Shown here piece by piece: positions 1-6,845 of a stretch of 6,887 nt of DNA. The DNA comes from an uncultured Clostridium sp. (GTDB lineage Bacteria > Bacillota_A > Clostridia > TANB77 > CAG-508). The notes below the pieces were generated by a model that was not told the origin of the DNA, did no database searches, and saw nothing but the letters and a program-made list of their open reading frames with translations. Each line of letters begins with the position of its first letter. The first letter of the stretch is position 1. A program made the translations under genes and the position numbers. The stretch spans positions 1 through 6,887 of the forward strand of contig CANCZH010000080.1 in assembly GCA_947382445.1 (NCBI GenBank), given 5' to 3'.

Positions 1-2
1 TA

Positions 3-3000
3 ATAAATGAAAATGGAGATATAGTAAAACAAGAAACATTAACTCCAAGTTCAAATGGAATTAGCTTTGAAAAAGGAGTTTGCGAAGAATTTGAAATAAA
101 AGTAGTTGCAGATTATGATTTAGATACAAATGCAATTACACAAGGAGATAATGAATACAAAAATCAAGAATTACTATCAGAAACAATAAATATTAGTCAA
201 AACCGTTTGTTTGAAATAAAAGATATAACAAGTGTAACATTGTATGGAAAATCAGACGATGGAATTGTTTCAGAAGTATCAAGAGTAACAGAACAAGATT
301 TAACAGATTTAAGCAAATATATAGTAAAAGTACAAACCAAAGGCATGCCAGCATTATATGCAAATATAGAGTCAATTGAAATAGATGAAGATAATAAATT
401 AAACTTTATATTAGATTATAAAGATGTGATTCAATATGAAAACGGTAAGAAAAGTAGTAAATTAAAAGTAGAATATGCAGAAATGATAAATGGCGTAGCA
501 GAAAATAAAAGTTTGGAAAGTCTACTTCAAGAAATTACTGCTAATCCATCAGGAACATATGAATTAACACAAGACTATGATGCATCTAATATGAAATCTT
601 CAGGAAGTACTGTAATAGATGTAGCTTTTAGTGGTACTTTAAATGGAAATGGACATAAAATATATAATCTAAAAAAACCTTTATTTAATTCTCTTGTTGA
701 TAATGCTAATATTGAAAATATAGTATTAGAGAATGTTGAATTAGTAGGTGCAACAAGTAAAGGAGCAATAGCAAATATTGCTGAAAATACTACTATTTCA
801 AATGTACACATAAAAGGTCTATCATTTACTACAAGTGTAGAAGAATGTGGTGGCATGATAGGAGAACTAAAGGCTGGTTGTACAGTTAAAGAAAGTAGTG
901 TAACAAACTTTAATATAAAGCTTACTTATTTTAGAGTTGCTGGTATTACAGGTAAAATGGCAGGAAGTACTATAAAAGATTGTTATGTAGAAGGAACAAT
1001 TGAATCTGTAACATCTACTATAGATGGAATTGGTGGAATAGCTGGAGATTCACAAGGAACACCACAATCAACAATTGAAAATTGTATAGCAAAAGTAAAT
1101 TTTGTAAATAATACAAGAGCTAAAAATAATGGTGGTATATTGGGACTTGCAAGAAATGCTAATACAATATTAACTAATAATATAAGTTTAGCTACAGGTA
1201 CAGGATTAAATCATGTTTTTGGTACAACAGTACATTCTACATCTGGTAATAACTATGAATTAGAAGAATCTGAATTAATTTCAAATGTTAGTACTAGTAA
1301 TAAAAATCTAGTTAAAAGAGTAGCAAAAGCTAATTTAAATAGAGAATTCTTTGCAAATGAGGCTTTATTTAATGAAGATATTTGGGATTTAGATGATGTT
1401 TCATATGATAAATTACCACGTTTAAAAAATAGTGACCCTAATGGAACTATTGAAGAAGTGGTAGAAAATGATAATAAAAAATTATATATACCAGAATATT
1501 ACAGAATAAGTAAAATGTCTGGATATGATAAAAATAAAGATATAACATATAATAACTTACATAAATTAATGCCATATTATGATGCTAAATATTTAGTAAC
1601 AGATGGTTCTAAAATAGCAAGTGATAATGTTTTAAATACAAAAATTATAAAACATATTTTACCATTTGCAAATAATAAATTAGTAACTTATCTTACAACA
1701 AATAGTTATGATGGTATTAATAAAATAAAAGTAGAATTTGATGATTATACTTTTGAAGAATATACAGTTACTTTTGAAAGTTTTAAACAAGGTATAGCAA
1801 TTTATAAAATAGATGATTTAAATATAAATTATGCATTTGATAATTATGTTATAAATGAAGATTCAGAAGTTATAACTAAATTAGCTGATTATATAAAATC
1901 ATTAGATTATAATACAGTGTTAGAGCCACTTACTACAGCAGCAGATAATAGACAATATAAAGATAATTATGATTCAGTAATTAAAAATATGGCGCAGGAA
2001 ATAGCACTTAATATTTTACAAAATGATGAAGATAGTATACTTATGTTAAATAATGATATACTAAACAAAAAAATTGAACAAGAATTAATTGGAACTGATA
2101 AAATAAATAAAATGATTTATGCATATAACTATTATAACCGTTGGTATGGCTTTGAAATAGGTGGTGCAAAAGTATCAGATATTATGTTATTTGATGGTGA
2201 GATGTATTCAGATACAATGACATTTTATAATGTAGTAAGAGAAGTACTTTCAGGAAATATGAATCCAGGAAATACAAACACTTTCTATGCTAATTCTCTA
2301 AAAAAATATACAGGAAGTTCAACAATTAGCTATTTTTTAAATTATATAATAACTAATATTGGTGGATATGAAGATGTAAATGATTGGTTTACTGAATACT
2401 TTGGAGCAAGAAATATTTTAGCTGAATTTGGAGTAGATAAAAATCCTGATATTTTATATCGTGCTTGGTATCAACTAAGTAAAAAGCAAAATATGTTACT
2501 TCCAGTTATTACACTGCCAGCTAATTGTACTTATATGATTAGTGGTCCTGCTCATTTACAAATTGGACCTTCACAGTTGTATCATAAAGATGTAAATACT
2601 GAAGCAGGTCAAGCAGCTGTTAGAAGAACTCTTAATAATCATGTGGCACTTGTAAAAAGACACTTAAGTACATTAGCAGGCTCATTTGATCCAGGAAAAT
2701 GGAATAATTATTGTATTATGGTTTATGATTGTACTAGAATCATTACAGGTTATAAAAATTCATATTTTCCAGGTACTAATATTGTAATAGGTACTTCACC
2801 TGTATATACTCAAGGAAAAGTTGGACAAAATTATCCATTCTTCAAAAACTTTAGTGAGGTATTCGGTTTATGGCAACCAAGTGGAAGTGCTGCAGGTGTT
2901 GGAAATACTGCAGGATTCTTATGGTTCATAGCTAGACCAGGTCTTACAAATTATGATACTTGGACTCATGAATTTGAACATGCTTTATTTGATAAAATTA

Positions 3001-5324
3001 TGTTATTCCAAGCTGGAACTAGATTTAAATATGGTCTTGAAACACTAACTGAAGGTAATGTTGAACAAAATGGTGTTTGGAGTGAAAATAACCTTGTCCA
3101 AGATGTTGGACCATATTATTTCAATACAACTTATGATTTAAATAAGGAAGGAAATGCAACTCAAAATTTAAGTCCTGATAGAATTGATACTAGAGAAAAA
3201 TTAGAAAATTATTTTAAAGGACAACAGAATGCGTTAGACTTGCTTGATTATATTGAAGGTAAAGCCTTTATAAGATTAACACCTGAGCAACAAGCAAGAG
3301 TTGCAACAAGAATGAATCAGTCTGGATCATGGTCTACTTGGGGAGCGATTACTGCAGCTCAAGCAGAACAAATGAATTTAACCTCATTAGAGTCTTTATA
3401 TGATAATAGAATTATTATACGTCCAGAAAACGCATGGGGTGTCAGTGTAAGAGGTCTTAGTGTAATTAATAGTCTTGGTGCTAATGATTATGGATTTGAG
3501 TCTGTTTGGGTAAATCGTTGGTATATCGGTCATAATGATAATGGTATTCCAGATGCATTCTCAGCAAAACGTAATTATTTTGAAATGCTTGGTTATGCAG
3601 GAGTTGATGGATATGTTACTTATGGAAGAGGAAACACTAAAACAGATCTTGATGCTATTCAAAAAATTACGAAGTCTGTTACTGGTACAGCTATGAATTG
3701 GAAAGAATACAAGATGAGTAGATATGCTACTATTGAAGAAAATTTAAAAAACAATAAGTATATTGATGTTGATTATATGATTGAAAGATTCTATCAAGCT
3801 TTATCAAGTGATACTAATAGAAATGCGACTCAAAGAACAAATCTTAGAAAAGTATATTATCATTACTTAAAGAGTGTTACAAATGATTTCATTGCTGATC
3901 CACTTGGAACAGATTTGGAAATGACACATATAAAAACAGCAAATGAACTTATAGAAAAAATAAATGATAAACCTTATGGATATTATATTTTAGATAATGA
4001 TATCGACTTTACAGGAATAAGTGATTGTGTAACAAATACATTTATGGGAATTTTAGATGGTAATGGACATAAGATAATGAATAATACCAATTCTATATTC
4101 CAAAAAATAAGATATGGTTATGTAAGAAATCTAAAATTTGAAGGAGCTAATATTCCAAAAAATATTACTAATATAGGTTTCTTAGCTAAGCAATCACAAT
4201 CATCTACAATAATAGATATAGATGTAAAAAATTCAAAAATTAATTCAGCAGGAAGAAATGATATAAATCTAATCGCTGGAGCTACTAATACATTAGTATA
4301 TGATAACTGTAATGTTGAACATTTAGTTGCAAATGTATCAAGTGCTTCAGAATTTGTAAGTAAAATACAAGAAGATACAAATGGAGAATTTAATATAACT
4401 GGCGATATAGACTTTACAGATTATACATCAACTTCTAATGCCGTTATAACAGATACTTTCACTGGTAAAATAAATGGAAATGGACATAAAATTTCTAACT
4501 TAAATAACCTAAGCTTATTTGCAAACTTTAATGGAACATTTGAAGATGCAATTATAGAAAACTTTAGTAATAGTAGTACTGGAAGAGGTAGTGGTAACTT
4601 TGTTACAGCTTTTGCTCAAGAAACAAATAAAGCAGTTGTTAAGAATGTAACATTTAAAAATATTACTTTATCTGGTAATCATAATGTAGCTGTAGTTGCT
4701 GGAATGGATGGAAAAACTAATGCAACTTCTGTATTTGAGAATATTAAAGTATTAAACTCTAATGTTACAGGAACAGGAGTTTATGTATCAAACTTTATAG
4801 GTAGAAAATATGGTGGAAGCATTAAAAACGTATATGTACAAGGAACACTTAATATTACTACAACTGAAAATGGTGGGTTAGTAGGTACAATACAACAAGG
4901 TGGTTCAGGTTCTTATGAAAACATCATAACAGATGTAAATATTAATAAACCAAGAAATACATATAGTAATGTTGCAAATAGTATATTTAATGGTTCATTA
5001 ATAGGTGCTATTTATACTAATCCAGTAATTAAAAATTGTGTTTCATTTGGAGATATGACTGGATATACTGATGCATCTAATAATGAAATTGTACCATATA
5101 AATGTGTTGGAGCAGCTGAAAGTCTTATTACAGCATGTTTAACAAAATGTTATGAAATAACAGAATCAATAGGGGCAAGTCGTGTTACAGCTAACACTGC
5201 AGGTCACTTAGATACTATTTCAAGAACAAACTTAAATGCTGAATTCTATAAAGATTTAGGATTTAGTGAAGAATTTTGGGACTTTAGTACAATAGCTACA
5301 AAAGGATATCCTACATTAAAATAG
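3..5324 (+). CDS. M26-family zinc metalloprotease (IgA1-protease/Zmp-like), 5'-truncated by the window edge
   Basis: This is a secreted or surface zinc endopeptidase of the streptococcal IgA1 protease/ZmpB/ZmpC type. The frame is open from position 3, so the TTG at 207 is not a real start; 1773 residues are visible (numbered from position 3). Residues 1-165 are beta-rich modules (motifs ADYDLDTN, VTLYGKSDDG) like those preceding M26 domains. Residues 169-477 form a beta-helix/GLUG-like domain containing GTLNGNGHKI. The catalytic region spans roughly 540-1300 and includes YYNRWYGFEIGG, WTHEFEHALFDK and DYGFESVWVNRWY. Zinc ligands are H989 and H993 with catalytic E990; E1013, 20 residues after the second His, matches the family's third ligand. 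Residues 1307-1773 are a second beta-helix region. The C-terminus (GYPTLK) has no LPXTG or membrane anchor; streptococcal relatives carry theirs at the N-terminus, here outside the window. Family assignment is firm; the substrate cannot be predicted, and IgA1 is only one possibility. Confidence 0.9.
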   Translation: MNENGDIVKQETLTPSSNGISFEKGVCEEFEIKVVADYDLDTNAITQGDNEYKNQELLSETINISQNRLFEIKDITSVTLYGKSDDGIVSEVSRVTEQDLTDLSKYIVKVQTKGMPALYANIESIEIDEDNKLNFILDYKDVIQYENGKKSSKLKVEYAEMINGVAENKSLESLLQEITANPSGTYELTQDYDASNMKSSGSTVIDVAFSGTLNGNGHKIYNLKKPLFNSLVDNANIENIVLENVELVGATSKGAIANIAENTTISNVHIKGLSFTTSVEECGGMIGELKAGCTVKESSVTNFNIKLTYFRVAGITGKMAGSTIKDCYVEGTIESVTSTIDGIGGIAGDSQGTPQSTIENCIAKVNFVNNTRAKNNGGILGLARNANTILTNNISLATGTGLNHVFGTTVHSTSGNNYELEESELISNVSTSNKNLVKRVAKANLNREFFANEALFNEDIWDLDDVSYDKLPRLKNSDPNGTIEEVVENDNKKLYIPEYYRISKMSGYDKNKDITYNNLHKLMPYYDAKYLVTDGSKIASDNVLNTKIIKHILPFANNKLVTYLTTNSYDGINKIKVEFDDYTFEEYTVTFESFKQGIAIYKIDDLNINYAFDNYVINEDSEVITKLADYIKSLDYNTVLEPLTTAADNRQYKDNYDSVIKNMAQEIALNILQNDEDSILMLNNDILNKKIEQELIGTDKINKMIYAYNYYNRWYGFEIGGAKVSDIMLFDGEMYSDTMTFYNVVREVLSGNMNPGNTNTFYANSLKKYTGSSTISYFLNYIITNIGGYEDVNDWFTEYFGARNILAEFGVDKNPDILYRAWYQLSKKQNMLLPVITLPANCTYMISGPAHLQIGPSQLYHKDVNTEAGQAAVRRTLNNHVALVKRHLSTLAGSFDPGKWNNYCIMVYDCTRIITGYKNSYFPGTNIVIGTSPVYTQGKVGQNYPFFKNFSEVFGLWQPSGSAAGVGNTAGFLWFIARPGLTNYDTWTHEFEHALFDKIMLFQAGTRFKYGLETLTEGNVEQNGVWSENNLVQDVGPYYFNTTYDLNKEGNATQNLSPDRIDTREKLENYFKGQQNALDLLDYIEGKAFIRLTPEQQARVATRMNQSGSWSTWGAITAAQAEQMNLTSLESLYDNRIIIRPENAWGVSVRGLSVINSLGANDYGFESVWVNRWYIGHNDNGIPDAFSAKRNYFEMLGYAGVDGYVTYGRGNTKTDLDAIQKITKSVTGTAMNWKEYKMSRYATIEENLKNNKYIDVDYMIERFYQALSSDTNRNATQRTNLRKVYYHYLKSVTNDFIADPLGTDLEMTHIKTANELIEKINDKPYGYYILDNDIDFTGISDCVTNTFMGILDGNGHKIMNNTNSIFQKIRYGYVRNLKFEGANIPKNITNIGFLAKQSQSSTIIDIDVKNSKINSAGRNDINLIAGATNTLVYDNCNVEHLVANVSSASEFVSKIQEDTNGEFNITGDIDFTDYTSTSNAVITDTFTGKINGNGHKISNLNNLSLFANFNGTFEDAIIENFSNSSTGRGSGNFVTAFAQETNKAVVKNVTFKNITLSGNHNVAVVAGMDGKTNATSVFENIKVLNSNVTGTGVYVSNFIGRKYGGSIKNVYVQGTLNITTTENGGLVGTIQQGGSGSYENIITDVNINKPRNTYSNVANSIFNGSLIGAIYTNPVIKNCVSFGDMTGYTDASNNEIVPYKCVGAAESLITACLTKCYEITESIGASRVTANTAGHLDTISRTNLNAEFYKDLGFSEEFWDFSTIATKGYPTLK
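507..1436 (+). other. N-terminal beta-helix (M26_N/GLUG-like) domain of the protease
   Basis: This domain segment covers visible residues about 169-478. It opens with a lead-in (SLESLLQEI, then GTYELTQDYD), continues with GTLNGNGHKI and an LF segment, and then runs through short rungs of the form xIENIVLENV, GGMIGEL, IGGIAGD and NNGGILGLA. These are typical of right-handed beta-helices and GLUG motifs. It closes with LNREFFANEALFNEDIWDLD and a P-R-L-K ending. The same opening and closing signatures recur at the C-terminus of the protein. In streptococcal M26 proteases this domain lies just before the catalytic domain, as here; it probably serves as a spacer or substrate-binding platform (inference). 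Confidence 0.7.
640..661 (+). repeat. 22-nt exact repeat, copy 1 (NGNGHKI motif)
   Basis: These 22 bases are identical to positions 4471-4492 and encode L-N-G-N-G-H-K-I in the first beta-helix. It is a dispersed in-frame intragenic repeat reflecting domain duplication. Confidence 0.75.
4054..4075 (+). repeat. Diverged copy of the NGNGHKI-coding repeat
   Basis: This stretch matches 640-661 at 19 of 22 bases and encodes L-D-G-N-G-H-K-I in the same reading phase. It marks the start of the first C-terminal beta-helix unit. Confidence 0.65.
4471..4492 (+). repeat. 22-nt exact repeat, copy 2 (NGNGHKI motif)
   Basis: These bases are identical to 640-661 and encode I-N-G-N-G-H-K-I in the second C-terminal beta-helix unit. 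The copies lie 3.8 kb apart in the same gene and same phase, so recombination between them would delete the catalytic domain in frame. Confidence 0.75.
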
Positions 5325-5340
5325 GAGTAAATTTAAAAAT

Positions 5341-5380
5341 AAAAAATGTTGATTTTGCAAACGCAATATCAACATTTTTT
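5341..5380 (+). terminator. Rho-independent terminator after the M26 gene
   Basis: A perfect 13-bp stem pairs 5341-5353 (AAAAAATGTTGAT) with 5368-5380 (ATCAACATTTTTT). After one T-T mismatch the stem continues for four more pairs (TTGC/GCAA), closing on an AAAC loop. The 3' arm ends in six T, giving a classic intrinsic terminator 16 bases after the stop codon. The A-run on the 5' arm means it could also terminate leftward transcription. The M26 stop TAG (5322-5324) is followed one codon later by an in-frame TAA. Confidence 0.88.
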
Positions 5381-5408
5381 GTTATAGGAATAAATTTATA
5401 ACTATAAA
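5379..5408 (+). promoter_or_regulatory. Possible sigma-A-type promoter for the carboxypeptidase remnant
   Basis: TTGTTA (5379-5384) and TATAAA (5403-5408) are separated by 18 bases, matching 4/6 and 5/6 of the -35/-10 consensus. It sits just after the terminator and upstream of the broken gene. In such AT-rich DNA, matches of this quality occur by chance, so this is a weak call. Confidence 0.3.
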
Positions 5409-5450
5409 ATAGCTTTGGAGCGTAACAAAATTTATTTTATTTAATTAGTT

Positions 5451-6145
5451 ATGTCTAAATTTGTGACATTAAGAATAGACTGTATTGATGTGGAATTCGT
5501 GAATAAAATGTCTAAAATAGTTATAGCGTTAATATTAATAAGTATTATTAATGCACAATATATATTTGGAGTAAGCTATTTGTATGAGAAGAAAAATAGC
5601 TATAGTAAGTTAAAAAGTAGTATTTCAACTGTTGCTACTCCATCATTCACTTTTGAATAGTATTCACAAGTTTTAATGGAACCAAGTACTGGAAAAATTT
5701 TATATGCTAATAATGAAAAGAAAAAATGCTTCCTGCATCAGCTACTAAAGTTATGACTATATTACTTATTATGGAGCAAATTGATTCAGGAATATTAGAT
5801 TATACAGATACACAATTTGATTTTTCAGGATATTATTCACTATATGATGAAAATAATGAAAGTAATGAATCAGAATATGAATATATTGAAAATGGTAAAA
5901 AAGATACAAATGCTATGCTTATTTCTACTGGATCAACTGAATACACAAATACAAATAATATATATGATTTAGCTGGAAATGTAGTAGAATATACTAATAC
6001 TTATTCAGAAGATAGAGGATATTATAGCGTAGGCGGATATTATACACAAATTTCTGGATATCAAACTTTTATAGAAGCACACCAAATAGGAGATAAGTCT
6101 CCACTTAAAAAATTTGGATATAGAGTTGTTTTATTTTTAAAATAA
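5451..6145 (+). pseudogene. Broken D-alanyl-D-alanine carboxypeptidase (S11, DacF-like) fused to an unrelated tail
   Basis: S11 carboxypeptidases trim the terminal D-Ala from peptidoglycan stem peptides outside the membrane. The frame opens at ATG 5451, but the better start is ATG 5508 (or GTG 5499), directly before a signal peptide (MSKIVIALILISI); no start has a good Shine-Dalgarno. After SFTFE comes an in-frame TAG (5658-5660). The same frame then resumes with S11-typical YSQVLMEPSTGKILYANNEKK. At the A6 run 5721-5726 the frame shifts by one base, giving MLPASATKVMTILLIMEQIDSG with the SxxK motif (Ser at 5738, Lys at 5747). Homology fades after about 5815; the SxN and KTG motifs and some 300 residues of a normal S11 enzyme are absent. 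The rest encodes a formylglycine-enzyme-like tail. The ATG at 5726 lies inside the conserved motif and has no ribosome binding site, so it is not a genuine start. The gene is almost certainly non-functional as a carboxypeptidase. Confidence 0.8.
5816..6145 (+). other. FGE/SUMF1-like (C-type-lectin-fold) C-terminal fragment within the chimera
   Basis: This in-frame tail of the broken gene contains AMLISTGSTEY, TNNIYDLAGNVVEYTNTY and a final FGYRVVLFLK before TAA. The order matches the end of formylglycine-generating-enzyme-like proteins, which carry a NIYDLAGNVWEWT motif and end in GFRVVL. Both tryptophans of the usual NVWEWT are replaced here (V and Y), and the usual RGG block is degraded (DRGYYSVGGYY). 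Only about 110 residues are present, so most of such a domain is missing. No enzymatic role is likely; many Firmicute homologues use this fold for surface display or binding. The junction with the S11 part lies near 5815 but cannot be placed exactly. Confidence 0.6.
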
Positions 6146-6180
6146 AGAATAGAAAATAATATATAAATATGTAATTATAA

Positions 6181-6212
6181 AATAGTACATAGGAATTTAC
6201 CTATGTACTATT
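6181..6212 (+). terminator. Perfect 13-bp hairpin, probable terminator after the chimeric pseudogene
   Basis: Positions 6181-6193 (AATAGTACATAGG) pair perfectly with 6200-6212 (CCTATGTACTATT) around the loop AATTTA. The following bases (TTCTTATATA) are only moderately T-rich, so termination may be weaker than at the hairpin after the M26 gene. It lies 35 bases after the TAA of the chimeric gene and ahead of the S51 promoter region. Confidence 0.6.
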
Positions 6213-6230
6213 CTTATATAGCACAAATGT

Positions 6231-6270
6231 TTGTTTTAATATTGCATTTTGTATATAAAAATGATAGAAT
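6231..6270 (+). promoter_or_regulatory. Possible promoter for the S51 gene
   Basis: Two overlapping candidates with 17-base spacers are visible: TTGTTT (6231-6236) with TATAAA (6254-6259), and TTGCAT (6242-6247) with TAGAAT (6265-6270). Each has a good -10 and a poor -35. The position between the hairpin and the Shine-Dalgarno favours a promoter here, but I cannot choose between the pairs. Confidence 0.38.
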
Positions 6271-6290
6271 TATATAACAAAATGTTAAAT

Positions 6291-6295
6291 AGGAG
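6291..6295 (+). promoter_or_regulatory. Shine-Dalgarno site deciding the S51 start
   Basis: AGGAG lies 7 bases before ATG 6303. This selects 6303 over the in-frame upstream TTG at 6249, which has no such site. Confidence 0.85.
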
Positions 6296-6302
6296 AAAAG
6301 AT

Positions 6303-6845
6303 ATGAAAAAGATTTTACTTACAAGTACTGGATTTGAAAATAAGAATATAGAAAATAAGTTTATTGGGCTATTAGATAAAAGTGTAGAAGAGGCAAAAGT
6401 ATTATTTATCATAACAGCTGCTATAGATATTGAGGCAGTTATGATACTGTCTAAATGTGCAGATGATCTACTAAATTGTGGAGTTTTAAAAGAAAATATT
6501 ACAGTATATAATATGCACGATAAAATAGACAATATAAATGAATATGACGCAATATATGTATGTGGTGGTAGTACAAGATATTTGCTAAAACGAATGAATG
6601 AAATTAATTTTAAAGATACATTATATAATTTCATTGAAAATGGTGGAATATATATTGGAGTAAGTGCTGGAACTGTAGCAGTATCTGGAACATATGAAAA
6701 TGGAATTAGACTTATTTCAAATAAAATTGATGTACATTGTGAATATGGTAATGAAAATGGCAAAATAATTAATAATGATGATATTAATTTGACAGATAGT
6801 CAAGCAATATATATTGATGATAAAGGAGCAATAATATTTGAATAA
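6303..6845 (+). CDS. Peptidase S51 family / type 1 glutamine amidotransferase-like protein
   Basis: This is a 180-residue cytosolic protein of the PepE (aspartyl dipeptidase) fold. It has no signal peptide or membrane segment. The start opens on a beta strand (MKKILLTSTGF), followed by VLFIITAA, YDAIYVCGGSTRYLL (the family's GG-S/N-T-x-x-LL loop) and the nucleophile elbow GVSAG, with Ser at residue 121 in the position of the PepE catalytic serine. His145 in DVHCEYG is the likely catalytic His. The Asp found about 15 residues after the Ser in E. coli PepE is not evident, so alpha-aspartyl dipeptidase activity should not be assumed. At 180 residues it is shorter than E. coli PepE (229), but all fold landmarks are present and it ends cleanly at TAA, so it appears complete. 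It has its own ribosome binding site and probably its own promoter. Family assignment is good; the substrate is unknown. Confidence 0.85.
   Translation: MKKILLTSTGFENKNIENKFIGLLDKSVEEAKVLFIITAAIDIEAVMILSKCADDLLNCGVLKENITVYNMHDKIDNINEYDAIYVCGGSTRYLLKRMNEINFKDTLYNFIENGGIYIGVSAGTVAVSGTYENGIRLISNKIDVHCEYGNENGKIINNDDINLTDSQAIYIDDKGAIIFE

Larger units (their letters stand above)
3921..5321 (+). other. C-terminal beta-helix region of the protease, after the catalytic domain
   Basis: This segment covers visible residues about 1307-1773. It contains two further lead-in units: TANELIEKI...DNDIDFTGI with GILDGNGHKI, and SASEFVSKI...TGDIDFTDY with GKINGNGHKI. The first unit is short, about 130 residues. 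The second runs through rungs such as FEDAIIENF, VVKNVTFKNI, NVAVVAGMDG, ENGGLVGTIQ and NGSLIGAIY, and ends with LNAEFYKDLGFSEEFWDFS and GYPTLK at the stop codon. The ending mirrors the close of the N-terminal beta-helix domain, so the region looks like a diverged duplication. It lacks catalytic residues and any wall-anchoring signal. A role in substrate or surface binding is inference. Confidence 0.65.

Noticed and set aside
207..209. TTG as the start codon of the M26 gene
   Set aside because: The frame is open to the left edge (position 3) with sensible M26-type sequence such as ADYDLDTN, and no Shine-Dalgarno precedes the TTG.
193..856. Minus-strand open frames at 193-375 and 575-856
   Set aside because: They lie opposite well-supported M26 coding sequence, are compositionally biased and have no recognisable domains; they are shadows.
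5381..5450. Small RNA or riboswitch in the gap before the pseudogene
   Set aside because: Apart from the terminator hairpin and a weak promoter match, I found no conserved aptamer-like pairing or further hairpin.
5322..5660. Amber recoding as an explanation for the TAG at 5658
   Set aside because: TAG at 5322 ends the M26 gene at a natural domain end just before a terminator. Readthrough would not repair the separate frameshift or the missing S11 motifs.
5726..6145. Independent gene starting at ATG 5726
   Set aside because: The ATG falls inside the conserved S11 KMLPASATK motif, the upstream sequence continues the same homology in another frame, and there is no ribosome binding site.
6236..6763. 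Minus-strand open frame of about 175 residues
   Set aside because: It is antisense to the S51 gene, which has a ribosome binding site and conserved motifs. The reverse product is a low-complexity hydrophobic shadow.
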